Source: Streptomyces virginiae (GTDB taxonomy: Bacteria > Actinomycetota > Actinomycetes > Streptomycetales > Streptomycetaceae). From it: a stretch of DNA of 64,000 nucleotides. The position numbers were made by a program, and so were the translations under genes. The notes under the pieces were generated by a model. It did no database searches. It worked only from the letters and a program-made list of their open reading frames with translations, and was not told where the DNA came from. The stretch covers positions 372,001-436,000 of the forward strand of contig NZ_JOAK01000003.1 in assembly GCF_000720455.1 (NCBI RefSeq), read 5' to 3'. Shown one piece after another: positions 26,342 to 34,262 of this stretch. Within the stretch, counting starts at the first letter, position 1. The number at the start of each line of letters is the position of its first letter.

Positions 26342-26482
26342 GCCCGGCAGGAGCGACGTGCGCGCGTTCTCCGGAGAGACGCCGTCGCACCTGGCGCGGG
26401 CGGTGTCACGTGCGTAGTCGAGGAAGGTGGTGAGCTGGGTGCGCTCGTCCCACGCGGGCGGAGTGTCGTCGATTCTGGTCAT
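25976..26482 (-). CDS. DinB/DUF664-family protein
   Basis: 168 residues of the four-helix DinB superfamily. VNHLRWVEYYWFQVVF and LLHLTEETARHNGHLDILRE supply the His residues expected at the metal site. In actinomycetes this group includes mycothiol-dependent transferases and maleylpyruvate isomerase-like proteins, so a thiol-linked detoxification role is plausible. It converges on the 25589 frame. The start ATG 26482 is the only good candidate. Confidence 0.88.
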   Translation of the reverse strand: MTRIDDTPPAWDERTQLTTFLDYARDTARARCDGVSPENARTSLLPGSPLMTVSGLVNHLRWVEYYWFQVVFLGEEDRGPWSDEDPDREMRVAVDFPLPRLLDEYAEQSARYRELVAGNSLDERARRTVRDGLRVDLRWILLHLTEETARHNGHLDILREMLDGTTGE

Positions 26483-26524
26483 CGTGCGAAGGGTTCCCGA
26501 TCACCGCCGCCGATGTCGAGCCGT

Positions 26525-26845
26525 TTACCGGCGGTCCCGGCCACGTCCCTGCAGGGCCCGCGTCGCCCGATACTCGCGGAGCCCGGCGCGGAGTTCGGTG
26601 ACCGCCTCGGTGAGGTCTCCCGGCATCGCGCGTGCCACAGGGGCGGCGCACGACAGGAACAACCCCACTGCCTGCGTCAGTTCGTTCGGCGTGCCCTCGT
26701 CCAGCGCCAGGCCGACCGCCGACAGGGGCGTGACCACCTCGATCGCCACGGCATCCGGCAGTGCGTCCAGGTAGGCGCAGTCCTCGGTGAGGACGAGGTC
26801 CACGGCCTGAGTCGCCGCCCGCCGAAGCTTTTCCTCTGCGCTCAT
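26525..26845 (-). CDS. Small hypothetical protein, 106 aa
   Basis: Helical, soluble and acidic. It opens MSAEEKLRRAATQAVDLVLT and ends in a basic tail RALQGRGRDRR. A low-polarity middle segment (TQAVGLFLSCAAPVARAM) could be a buried helix. No domain is recognised. It is read toward DinB with a 42-nt gap; a terminator hairpin (26894-26933) separates it from the PAP2 gene upstream. Confidence 0.6.
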   Translation of the reverse strand: MSAEEKLRRAATQAVDLVLTEDCAYLDALPDAVAIEVVTPLSAVGLALDEGTPNELTQAVGLFLSCAAPVARAMPGDLTEAVTELRAGLREYRATRALQGRGRDRR

Positions 26846-26893
26846 GGACAGCAGTATTCACGGGCCGCCGCACCTCCGCAGGACCCCCTGGGG

Positions 26894-26933
26894 GAAGGGG
26901 CCCGCCGGGAACGCTACGGGCGGGCCCCTTCCG
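26894..26933 (-). terminator. Terminator hairpin after the PAP2 gene
   Basis: GGAAGGGGCCCGCC (26894-26907) pairs perfectly with GGCGGGCCCCTTCC (26920-26933) around a 12-nt loop, just past the stop of the minus-strand PAP2 gene. Confidence 0.75.
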
Positions 26934-26941
26934 GCGGGCGG

Positions 26942-27760
26942 TCAGCCCGTGGCGGGCGTCGAAGTGGCCGTGGCCGTGGCCGTGGCCGCGTCCGCACCCG
27001 CGGCCGCCCCCCGGCGGTCGTGGGAGCGGACGGCCTCCCGGGCGAGGGCCGGCTGGAAGAGCCACCACGCCAGCAGCCCCGCTCCGGCGCCCGCCGCGGC
27101 CCCCTCCACCGTGTCCGTGAGCCAGTGCGCGTGCAGCCAGGTACGGCTCCACATCATGGCCAGCGTGAAGGCCGCGCCCCCGTACCACCACGCCCGCCGC
27201 CGGGCGGCCGGGACCAGCAGGACCCCCACGGCGACCACGAGGAGCGCCGCGGTGGCCGCGTGGCCCGACGGGAAGGAGCCGTGGTCCACGCGTACCAGCG
27301 GGTTTGCCGGGCGGGGCCGGTCCACCAGGTGCTTGAGCCCCTGGATGACGAGCATGTTGCCGCCGAGGTAGGCGGCGAGCAGGAAGCCGGCCGAGGCCCA
27401 GCGCCTGCGGACGAGCAGCAGGAGCAGCAGGGCGAGCGGCAGGGCGGCGCCGACCGGACCGCCGAACCAGTTCAGGACGGTGGCCGCGGCCAGGTACGGC
27501 CCGTCGTGCGGGCCGCCCATCCAGCCCAGCCAGCGGTCGTCCAGCCCCTGGAAGGGCGGATCCGTGATGTCGGCGCGGACGACGAAGGCCGTTGCCACGG
27601 CGCCCCCGAGCGGCAGGAGGCCCGCCGTCAGGAGGCCGGTACGGCGCCGGCCGGCCAGGGAGTCGCGGGGCGTCGCGGATCTCCGGGGCCCGCCGGGTCT
27701 GCGGGGTCTGCCGTGCGGGGTGGGGGTGGGGGCCGGTTCGGTGGCCGGGTTGGCGGACAT
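26942..27760 (-). CDS. PAP2-family membrane phosphatase
   Basis: 272 residues. A Pro/Arg-rich cytoplasmic leader (about 1-40) is followed by about six membrane helices. All three motifs are intact: KHLVDRPRP, SFPSGHAAT and SRTWLHAHWLTD. It likely dephosphorylates lipid phosphates such as undecaprenyl pyrophosphate or phosphatidic acid at the outer membrane face. It is a paralogue of the altered copy at 21641. The end ATATATATS-like tail reflects GTGGCC repeats near 26965-26990. Confidence 0.88.
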   Translation of the reverse strand: MSANPATEPAPTPTPHGRPRRPGGPRRSATPRDSLAGRRRTGLLTAGLLPLGGAVATAFVVRADITDPPFQGLDDRWLGWMGGPHDGPYLAAATVLNWFGGPVGAALPLALLLLLLVRRRWASAGFLLAAYLGGNMLVIQGLKHLVDRPRPANPLVRVDHGSFPSGHAATAALLVVAVGVLLVPAARRRAWWYGGAAFTLAMMWSRTWLHAHWLTDTVEGAAAGAGAGLLAWWLFQPALAREAVRSHDRRGAAAGADAATATATATSTPATG

Positions 27761-27843
27761 GGCTGCCTCTCGCGCCCGCGGGGGCGCCCGCGGCCGAATG
27801 TGCTGGGGAGGGATACGGGGGAGGGGGAGCGGATCGGGGGCGC

Positions 27844-27870
27844 GGGGGCCGCTGCCGGGCAGCGGCCCCC
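27844..27870 (-). terminator. Terminator hairpin after the esterase
   Basis: GGGGGCCGCTG (27844-27854) and CAGCGGCCCCC (27860-27870) form an 11-bp stem with a 5-nt loop, just beyond the minus-strand esterase stop at 27898. Confidence 0.7.
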
Positions 27871-27897
27871 ACGCGGAGCGGGACCGGGACCAGGGTG

Positions 27898-28950
27898 TCA
27901 GGCGCCCGCGCCGAGATGACGGGCCAGGAAGGCGACGCTGTCCCCGACGATCGACGCGATGTCCGGGGAGCCGAGGAAGATGTGGTCCGCGCCCTCCACC
28001 GGCTTCAGGGTGACCTCGCCCCCGGCGCCCTTCAGGGCGGCGGCGAGGACCTCGCTCTGGCTGTAGGGCACCAGGCCGTCCCGGGTCCCGTGCACCAGCA
28101 GGAACGGGGGCGGCGGGTTCGAGCCGTCGGCGTACGTGACCGGGCTCGCGGCCCGCGCCAGGTCCGGGCGGTCGGCCACGGAGGCCCCGAGCAGGGCCTC
28201 GTAGGGGTCGGGGAACTCCGCACCGGACGGCATCGGCGGCATGGGGTGGGCGGCCAGGGCCACCAGATCGGAGACGCCGTACCAGTCGACGACGGCGAGG
28301 ACACCGGTCTCTCCGGAACCGACGCCCTGCGTGCCCTCCAGCGCGACGGCGTCCGCAACGACGGCGTCAGTACCCGCCGCGTCCGCAACGACGGCGTCCG
28401 TACCGGCCGCCTCCGCACCCGCGGCACCGGCCGTGCCATCCGCCGCGCCCGCACCGGCGGGGCCGACGAGGCCGGCGAGCGCGGCCAGGTGGCCGCCCGC
28501 TGACTCGCCCCAGACGCCGATCCGGTCCGGGTCGACGCCGAGGTCGCCGGCGAAGGCGCGGACGTAGCGGATCGCGGCCTTCACGTCGTGCAGCTGGGCC
28601 GGGAAGGGAGCCTCCAGGCTGTGCCGGTAGTCGATGGAGACGAGCGCGAGCCCGGCCGCCAGGACCGCTCCGTGCAGCAGGGCGGCCAGCACGGTCGGCG
28701 GCGGGTAGCGGCGGTCGCCGTCCAGCCAGCCGCCGCCGTGGATCCAGACGACCGCGGGAAACGGCCCGTCGCCGGCCGGCACCTGGACGTCGAGCAGCCG
28801 GGGGCGGTAGCCGGGCGTCGTCGCGTAGGTGATCCCGTCGAAGCGGCGCACACCGTCCGTGCCCGTCACGGCCGGTACGGGGGGCCGGTACGGCGGGGGA
28901 GGCCAGGTCATGTCGGCGATGTCGAACGCGGTCGGAGGAGATTGCGTCAT
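27898..28950 (-). CDS. Alpha/beta-hydrolase, HSL-type esterase with repeat insert
   Basis: 350 residues. HSL-family signs: oxyanion [13 protein letters not shown], nucleophile serine in [13 protein letters not shown], acid in [11 protein letters not shown], and His in VEGADHIFL. Between the nucleophile and acid lies a low-complexity Ala/Gly/Thr insert with the repeated peptide [10 protein letters not shown], encoded by near-identical DNA copies at about 28345-28405. It is cytoplasmic, with no signal peptide. LacI-type operators at 29049 and 29125 lie upstream, linking it to the regulon inferred for the regulator at 24069. Confidence 0.9.
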   Translation of the reverse strand: MTQSPPTAFDIADMTWPPPPYRPPVPAVTGTDGVRRFDGITYATTPGYRPRLLDVQVPAGDGPFPAVVWIHGGGWLDGDRRYPPPTVLAALLHGAVLAAGLALVSIDYRHSLEAPFPAQLHDVKAAIRYVRAFAGDLGVDPDRIGVWGESAGGHLAALAGLVGPAGAGAADGTAGAAGAEAAGTDAVVADAAGTDAVVADAVALEGTQGVGSGETGVLAVVDWYGVSDLVALAAHPMPPMPSGAEFPDPYEALLGASVADRPDLARAASPVTYADGSNPPPPFLLVHGTRDGLVPYSQSEVLAAALKGAGGEVTLKPVEGADHIFLGSPDIASIVGDSVAFLARHLGAGA

Positions 28951-29048
28951 TGCGGCCCTTCCAAATCGGCGGGTCCCGGCGGGGCGGTCGCAGGCTTCGC
29001 GTCGTTTGTCCGAAATGCTTGCGCGGGGAGCCGGGGGAGGCGTAGCGT

Positions 29049-29062
29049 GTTACACGTGTAAT
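29049..29062. promoter_or_regulatory. LacI-type operator, site C
   Basis: GTTACAC-GTGTAAT, containing the perfect 12-bp palindrome TTACACGTGTAA (29050-29061). It lies about 100 nt upstream of the esterase start at 28950, in the gap shared with the RsbW-like gene. Confidence 0.65.
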
Positions 29063-29124
29063 CAGGACTGTAGCGACGCGTTTCCGCTGATGACAAGCCC
29101 AGGATTGATCCGACTTCGGTATCG

Positions 29125-29138
29125 GTAACACGAGTCAC
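29125..29138. promoter_or_regulatory. LacI-type operator, site D
   Basis: GTAACAC-GAGTCAC, 11 of 14 matches to the consensus palindrome. Its centre is 76 bp from site C, so two repressor dimers could form a loop. It lies 37 nt before the RsbW-like gene. Confidence 0.45.
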
Positions 29139-29175
29139 TCAGCGGTCGCGCCGCCTTCCCCTCCGGGAGCACGTC

Positions 29176-29616
29176 ATGCTCACCACTACCGGCACATCCG
29201 CGATTCCCGCGGTCCGGCGCTTCGTCCACTGGGTCGCGGACCCGGACGTCGCGAGCGTTCCGCAGGTCAGGGCCCGTGTGCGCGCCACGCTGGAAGCCTG
29301 GGCGGTCCCGCTCGACACCGCGGACGTCCTGCTGCTGGCCGTCAGTGAACTCGTCGGCAACGTCGTCCGCCACGCGGGCACCGGCCGCATGCGCGTCGGC
29401 GTCGCCCTGGGTGCGGGCTGGCTGCTGCTCGACGTCGCCGACCGGGGGGCCGGCCTGCCACGGCTGCCGGCCCCCCGCGCGCAGGTCGACCCTGAGTCCG
29501 AGAGTGGCCGCGGGCTGCTGATCGTGCAGCTGATGACGTCCGAACTCGGCGGTGAACTCTCCGTCGTGGCAAACGAGTTCGGCAAGACGGTCCGCGTACG
29601 CATACCCACCGCCTGA
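29176..29616 (+). CDS. RsbW-like ATP-binding anti-sigma kinase
   Basis: 146 residues forming a single HATPase_c_2 domain: N box LAVSELVGNVVRHA (about 55-68), D box VADRGAGLP, and glycine box ESGRGLLIVQLM. ATG 29176 follows GGGAG. Streptomyces has many such stand-alone kinases, which phosphorylate anti-anti-sigma proteins and can bind sigma-B-like factors. No partner STAS protein or sigma factor is adjacent. It diverges from the esterase with operators in between. Confidence 0.9.
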   Translation: MLTTTGTSAIPAVRRFVHWVADPDVASVPQVRARVRATLEAWAVPLDTADVLLLAVSELVGNVVRHAGTGRMRVGVALGAGWLLLDVADRGAGLPRLPAPRAQVDPESESGRGLLIVQLMTSELGGELSVVANEFGKTVRVRIPTA

Positions 29617-29679
29617 GTCGGGGGTGCTGCCCTGCGGAGGGCGCGTCGGAGCCTCGGCGAGGGTGTCCCGGGCCGCCAG

Positions 29680-29722
29680 ATATCGCGAGATGTTGACGGA
29701 CGCCAAATATTCGACATACCTT
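29680..29722 (+). promoter_or_regulatory. Promoter with large dyad, copy 2 (aromatic operon)
   Basis: -35 TTGACG (29693-29698), 18-nt spacer, -10 TACCTT (29717-29722). Half sites TATnnCGnnnnnTTG (29681-29695) and CAAnnnnnCGnnATA (29704-29718) lie 8 bp apart, the same geometry as at 22348. The ligase start follows at 29767. Confidence 0.72.
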
Positions 29723-29766
29723 GCTCCCCGTCTCCCCCCGCTGCTCCCCGATCGAGGTGCCGCCCC

Positions 29767-31944
29767 ATGGAGCTCTCCCCTTCCGCACATGCCGACTCCT
29801 TCTGTCGAGATCGACTGCCGCCCTTCCCCCTCTGGCCCGAACTCCACTTCGACCTACCGGAGTTGGAATACCCGGACCGGCTCAACTGCGCCGGCCGCCT
29901 GCTCGACGAAGCCGTCGAGCGGTACGGCCCCGACCGCCCCTGCCTGCTCACCCCGACCGAGCGCTGGACCTACGGCGAACTGCGGCACCGCGCCAACCAG
30001 GTGGCCCAGGTCCTCACCGAGGACTTCGGCCTCCTGCCCGGCAACCGCGTCCTGCTGCGCGGCCCCAACAACCCCTGGCTCGTGGCCGCCTGGTTCGGCG
30101 TTCTGAAGGCCGGCGGGGTCGCCGTCACCACGATGCCGATGCTGCGCGCCGGTGAACTCGCCGAGCTCGCCGACATCAGCCGCCCCTCGGTCGCCGTCTG
30201 CGACCACCGCTACGCCGGCGAACTCCCAGCACTGCCCGCCCTCCCCGTCCTCACCTACGGGGGACCGGGCCCGGGGGACCTGACCGCGCTCTGCGCGGCC
30301 AAAGACGGCCGGTTCGACACCGTGGCCACCGCCGCGGACGACGTGGCGCTGATCGCCTTCACCTCCGGAACCACCGGCCGCCCGAAGGCGACCCTGCACT
30401 TCCACCGCGACGTCCTCGCCAACGCCGACACCTTCTCGCGGCACGTCCTCAAGCCGGGCCCGGACGACGTCTTCACCGGCACACCACCGCTCGCCTTCAC
30501 CTTCGGCCTCGGCGGTCTGGTGGTCTTCCCCCTGTCCGTCGGCGCCGCGACCCTGCTGATCGAGCAGGCGACCCCGCTGCAACTGGCCGACCTGGTCGCG
30601 GACCACGGAGCGACCGTGCTCTTCACCGCGCCCACGGCCTACCGGGCGATCATGGAGGCCGGGGCGGTGGACCGGCTGGCCGGACTGCGCCGCTGCGTCT
30701 CCGCCGGGGAGCCGCTGCCGGCCGCGGTGTGGCACGAGTTCCACGCCGCCACCGGCCTGCGCATCATCGACGGCATCGGTGCCACCGAGATGCTGCACGT
30801 CTTCATCTCCGCGGCCGACGAGGACATCCGGCCCGGAGCCACCGGCCGTCCCGTCCCGGGCTACCGCGCCGCGGTCGTCGACGAGGACGGCGCCCCCGTC
30901 CCCGACGGACAGCCCGGGCTGCTGGCCGTCACCGGGCCCACCGGCTGCCGCTACCTCGCCGACCCGCGCCAGACCTCGTACGTCAGGAACGGCTGGAACA
31001 TCACCGGCGACACCTACGTCCGCGACGCCGACGGCTATTTCTGGTACGTCGCCCGCAGCGACGACATGATCGTCTCCTCCGGATACAACATCGCGGGCCC
31101 CGAGGTCGAGAAGGCCCTCCTGACCCATCCGCACGTCGAGGAGTGCGCCGTCGTCGGCGCCCCGGACGAGCGGCGCGGCATGCTCGTCAAAGCGTACGTC
31201 GTCCTCGCCGCCGGGGTCGCGGCGGACGGGGCGGCGGTCCGCGCGCTCCAGGCCCACGTCAAGGCGTCCATCGCGCCCTACAAGTACCCGCGGGCCGTCG
31301 AGTTCGTCACCCAACTCCCGCGCACCGGCACCGGCAAACTGCGGCGCGGCGCACTGCGCGAGCGCGCCCGCGCCGACGCCCGCCACACACCGCCCGGCCC
31401 GCAGGCCCCGTCCTCGGCGCAGGCCCCGTCCTCCGCGCAGGCCCCGCCGTCGTCGTCCCCGTCGTCCCCGGCGGCCTCGCATCCCGTGCCGCCCAGTGTC
31501 GTCGTCGAGCGCCGCGTCGAATGGACCGACACCGACGCCGCCGGCCACTACCACCACTCCACGGTCGTGCGCTGGGTCGAGGCGGCCGAGGCCGTCCTGC
31601 TCCACCGGCTGGGCCTTTCCCACCTGTTCGGCAGCACGCCCCGCGTCCACTTCGAGGCCGACTACCGGGCCCGCCTGTGGTTCGGCGACACCGTCCGCAC
31701 CGAGCTGCGGGTCACGAAGGTCGGATCGGCCTCCCTGCACTACGCCTTCACCGTCCGCGGCCAACAGGGCGGCGAGGCCGCCACCGGCCGCATGGTCGTC
31801 GCGCACTCGGCGGCGCACGCCACCGGGTCGACCCCCTGGCCCCCCGACGTACGGGACCTGCTGGGCGCGGCGGGACCCCAGCAACCGGAACTACTCACCA
31901 CCGCACAAGCACCAGGAGGCACGTCGTGCGCGTCGCAGTCATAG
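29767..31944 (+). CDS. Aromatic acid-CoA ligase fused to hotdog thioesterase
   Basis: 725 residues. Residues 1 to about 540 are an AMP-forming acyl-CoA ligase of the benzoate-CoA type: P-loop FTSGTTGRPKATLHFH (about 198), DGIGATEMLHVF, GDTYVRDADGYFWYVARSDD and C-terminal Lys in TGTGKLRRGAL. A Pro/Ser/Ala linker (SSAQAP repeats) joins a 4HBT-like hotdog domain (about 577-700) with EWTDTDAAGHYHHS, a thioesterase active-site pattern. It likely activates salicylate or a similar acid and later frees gentisate from its CoA ester. The two halves are normally separate proteins. It overlaps the next gene by 19 nt. Confidence 0.88.
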   Translation: MELSPSAHADSFCRDRLPPFPLWPELHFDLPELEYPDRLNCAGRLLDEAVERYGPDRPCLLTPTERWTYGELRHRANQVAQVLTEDFGLLPGNRVLLRGPNNPWLVAAWFGVLKAGGVAVTTMPMLRAGELAELADISRPSVAVCDHRYAGELPALPALPVLTYGGPGPGDLTALCAAKDGRFDTVATAADDVALIAFTSGTTGRPKATLHFHRDVLANADTFSRHVLKPGPDDVFTGTPPLAFTFGLGGLVVFPLSVGAATLLIEQATPLQLADLVADHGATVLFTAPTAYRAIMEAGAVDRLAGLRRCVSAGEPLPAAVWHEFHAATGLRIIDGIGATEMLHVFISAADEDIRPGATGRPVPGYRAAVVDEDGAPVPDGQPGLLAVTGPTGCRYLADPRQTSYVRNGWNITGDTYVRDADGYFWYVARSDDMIVSSGYNIAGPEVEKALLTHPHVEECAVVGAPDERRGMLVKAYVVLAAGVAADGAAVRALQAHVKASIAPYKYPRAVEFVTQLPRTGTGKLRRGALRERARADARHTPPGPQAPSSAQAPSSAQAPPSSSPSSPAASHPVPPSVVVERRVEWTDTDAAGHYHHSTVVRWVEAAEAVLLHRLGLSHLFGSTPRVHFEADYRARLWFGDTVRTELRVTKVGSASLHYAFTVRGQQGGEAATGRMVVAHSAAHATGSTPWPPDVRDLLGAAGPQQPELLTTAQAPGGTSCASQS

Positions 31945-34244
31945 GAGGAGGGCCCGGCGGACTGTACTTCGCGGCCCTCGCCAAGCAGCTCTCCCCGCAC
32001 TGGGAGATCACCGTCTGGGAGCGGGGCGCCCCCGACGACACCTTCGGCTTCGGCGTGGTCTTCTCCGACGAGACGCTCGACGGCATCGCCCAGGCCGACG
32101 AGGAGATCCACGAGGCCATGTCCGCCGAGTTCGCGCGCTGGGCCGACATCGACGTCCGCTACCGCGGCACCACCCTCACCTCGGGCGGCCACGGGTTCGC
32201 CGCCCTGGGCCGTCGGCGCCTGCTGAGCATCCTCCAGCAACGCTGCGCCGCCCTGCGGGTCGACGTCCGCTACCGCACCCGGGCCCCGTCGGCCGCCGAA
32301 CTCGCCGCCTCCCACGACCTGGTGGTGGCCTGCGACGGCGTACGGTCGGCCACCCGCACCGCCCACGCCGACGTCTTCGGAACCGAACTCGACGAACGCG
32401 CCGGCCGTTACATGTGGCTCGGCACGGACAAGGTCTTCGAGGCCTTCACCTTCATCGTCGACGAGCACGAATTCGGCACCCTCCAGGTGCACGCGTACCC
32501 CTACGACGCGACCCGCTCCACCTTCATCGTGGAGCTGGAGGAGGGCGCCTGGCGGCGCGCCGGCTTCGAGGAGTACGCCACCCGCGACCATCCGCCGGGC
32601 ACCAGCGACGAGGACAGCATCCGGCGCTGCGAGGAACTCCTCGCGGGCCACCTCGACGGCCACCGCCTCCTCCCGAACAACTCCAAGTGGCTGCGCTTCA
32701 CCACCGTCCGCAACCGCACCTGGCGGCACGGCAACATCGTCCTCCTCGGGGACGCCGCCCACACCGCCCACTTCTCCATCGGCTCCGGCACCAAGCTCGC
32801 CATGGAGGACGCCCTCGTCCTCGCCGCCAGCCTGCACGAACACCCGGACGTGCCCGCCGCGCTCGCGGCGTACGAGGAGGAGCGCCGGCCGGTGGTGGAG
32901 TCCACCCAGCGGGCGGCCCAGGCCAGCCTGGAATGGTTCGAGCACATCGACCGCTACACCGGCCAGGACCCGCACCAGTTCGCCTTCAACCTGCTGACCC
33001 GCAGCCGCCGGGTCACCTACGACAACCTGCGCGTGCGCGACGAGGGCTTCACCGCCGCCGTCAACCGCACCCCGGCCGTGCCGCCCATGTTCCGGCCCTT
33101 CCCGCTCGGCGGACTGCTGCTGCGCAACCGGGTCGTCGTACCGCCCACCGCCCTGCACACCGCCCGCGAGGGGATCCCGGGCGACTTCGACCTCGTCCAC
33201 CTCAGCACGCAGGCCCTCGGCGGCGCCGGACTGGTCCTCGCCGGGATGACGGCCGTCAGCGCCGACGGCCGGGCCACCCCCGGCTGCCCCGGCCTGTGGA
33301 CGGACGAACAGGAGGCGGCCTGGCGGCGCATCACCGGCTTCGTCCACGGCCAGTCCGACACCTGCCTCGGCATCCAGCTCACGCACGCCGGACGCCGCGC
33401 CGCCGGCGGCGGTGGCGGTGGCGGCGACCCGCGGCCCGTCGCCGCCTCCGCCCCGGCCTGGGACGAACGGAGCCCCGTCCCCCGCGAGGCAGACCGCGCC
33501 GACATGGACGCCGTCACGGATGACTTCGTCAGCGCGGCCCGGCGCGCCGACCGGGCCGGCTTCGACGCGCTGGAACTGCAGTACGGACACGGCCACCTGC
33601 TCTCCGGTTTCCTGTCCCCGCTGACCAACCTGCGGACCGACGGGTACGGCGGCGATCTGGACGGCAGACTGCGCTTCCCACTCGAAGTGCTGCACGCCGT
33701 ACGGGAGGTGTGGCCGGCCGGCAAGGCACTGCTCGTGCGGATCTCCGCCGCCGACTGGGCCGAGGGCGGCACCACCGAGGCCGACGCCGTCGCGATCGCC
33801 CGCGCCCTCGCCGAGGCGGGCGCCGACGCCGTCGACGTCTCCACCGGCGAGGTCGTCGCCCACGAAACACCCCGGTACGGCCGCAGCTACCAGACCCCGT
33901 ACGCCGACCTCATCCGCAACGCCACCGGCGTCCCCACCATCGCGGTCGGCGCGATCTCCACGTACGACGACGTCAACTCGATCATCCTGGCCGGGCGGGC
34001 GGACCTGTGCGGCGTCGGCCGCGCCCAGCTCCACGACCCGCTCTGGACCCTGCACGCGGCCGCCGCCCAGGGCTACCAGGGCCCGGCCGCGCCCTGGGCA
34101 CGGGCCTGGCGGGCGGGCAGCGGCCGGCCGCCTTCGGCCCGGACCGACCGGATCCCGCCCCGGCTCGAACTCCTGCGGCAGCCCACCGCTTCCGTCCACC
34201 GCCGCTGGCTGCCCCGCCCGGCCGCCGCCCCCGCCCACCGATAG
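31926..34244 (+). CDS. Salicylyl-CoA 5-hydroxylase/OYE-type oxidoreductase
   Basis: 772 residues. Residues 1 to about 385 are an FAD monooxygenase: dinucleotide motif VIGGGPGGLYFAALAKQ at the start and GDAAHTAHFSIGSG (about 275). Residues about 391-770 are an old-yellow-enzyme domain: RNRVVVPPTALHTAREG, GIQLTHAGRR, TNLRTDGYGGDLDGR. This two-domain form is known from 2-aminobenzoyl-CoA monooxygenase/reductase and annotated salicylyl-CoA 5-hydroxylases, so the substrate could be salicylyl- or 2-aminobenzoyl-CoA. GTG 31926 has an ideal AGGAGG site. A run of seven Gly follows THAGRRAA. Confidence 0.88.
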   Translation: MRVAVIGGGPGGLYFAALAKQLSPHWEITVWERGAPDDTFGFGVVFSDETLDGIAQADEEIHEAMSAEFARWADIDVRYRGTTLTSGGHGFAALGRRRLLSILQQRCAALRVDVRYRTRAPSAAELAASHDLVVACDGVRSATRTAHADVFGTELDERAGRYMWLGTDKVFEAFTFIVDEHEFGTLQVHAYPYDATRSTFIVELEEGAWRRAGFEEYATRDHPPGTSDEDSIRRCEELLAGHLDGHRLLPNNSKWLRFTTVRNRTWRHGNIVLLGDAAHTAHFSIGSGTKLAMEDALVLAASLHEHPDVPAALAAYEEERRPVVESTQRAAQASLEWFEHIDRYTGQDPHQFAFNLLTRSRRVTYDNLRVRDEGFTAAVNRTPAVPPMFRPFPLGGLLLRNRVVVPPTALHTAREGIPGDFDLVHLSTQALGGAGLVLAGMTAVSADGRATPGCPGLWTDEQEAAWRRITGFVHGQSDTCLGIQLTHAGRRAAGGGGGGGDPRPVAASAPAWDERSPVPREADRADMDAVTDDFVSAARRADRAGFDALELQYGHGHLLSGFLSPLTNLRTDGYGGDLDGRLRFPLEVLHAVREVWPAGKALLVRISAADWAEGGTTEADAVAIARALAEAGADAVDVSTGEVVAHETPRYGRSYQTPYADLIRNATGVPTIAVGAISTYDDVNSIILAGRADLCGVGRAQLHDPLWTLHAAAAQGYQGPAAPWARAWRAGSGRPPSARTDRIPPRLELLRQPTASVHRRWLPRPAAAPAHR

Positions 34245-34262
34245 CCGGAGGTGCCCACGCAC

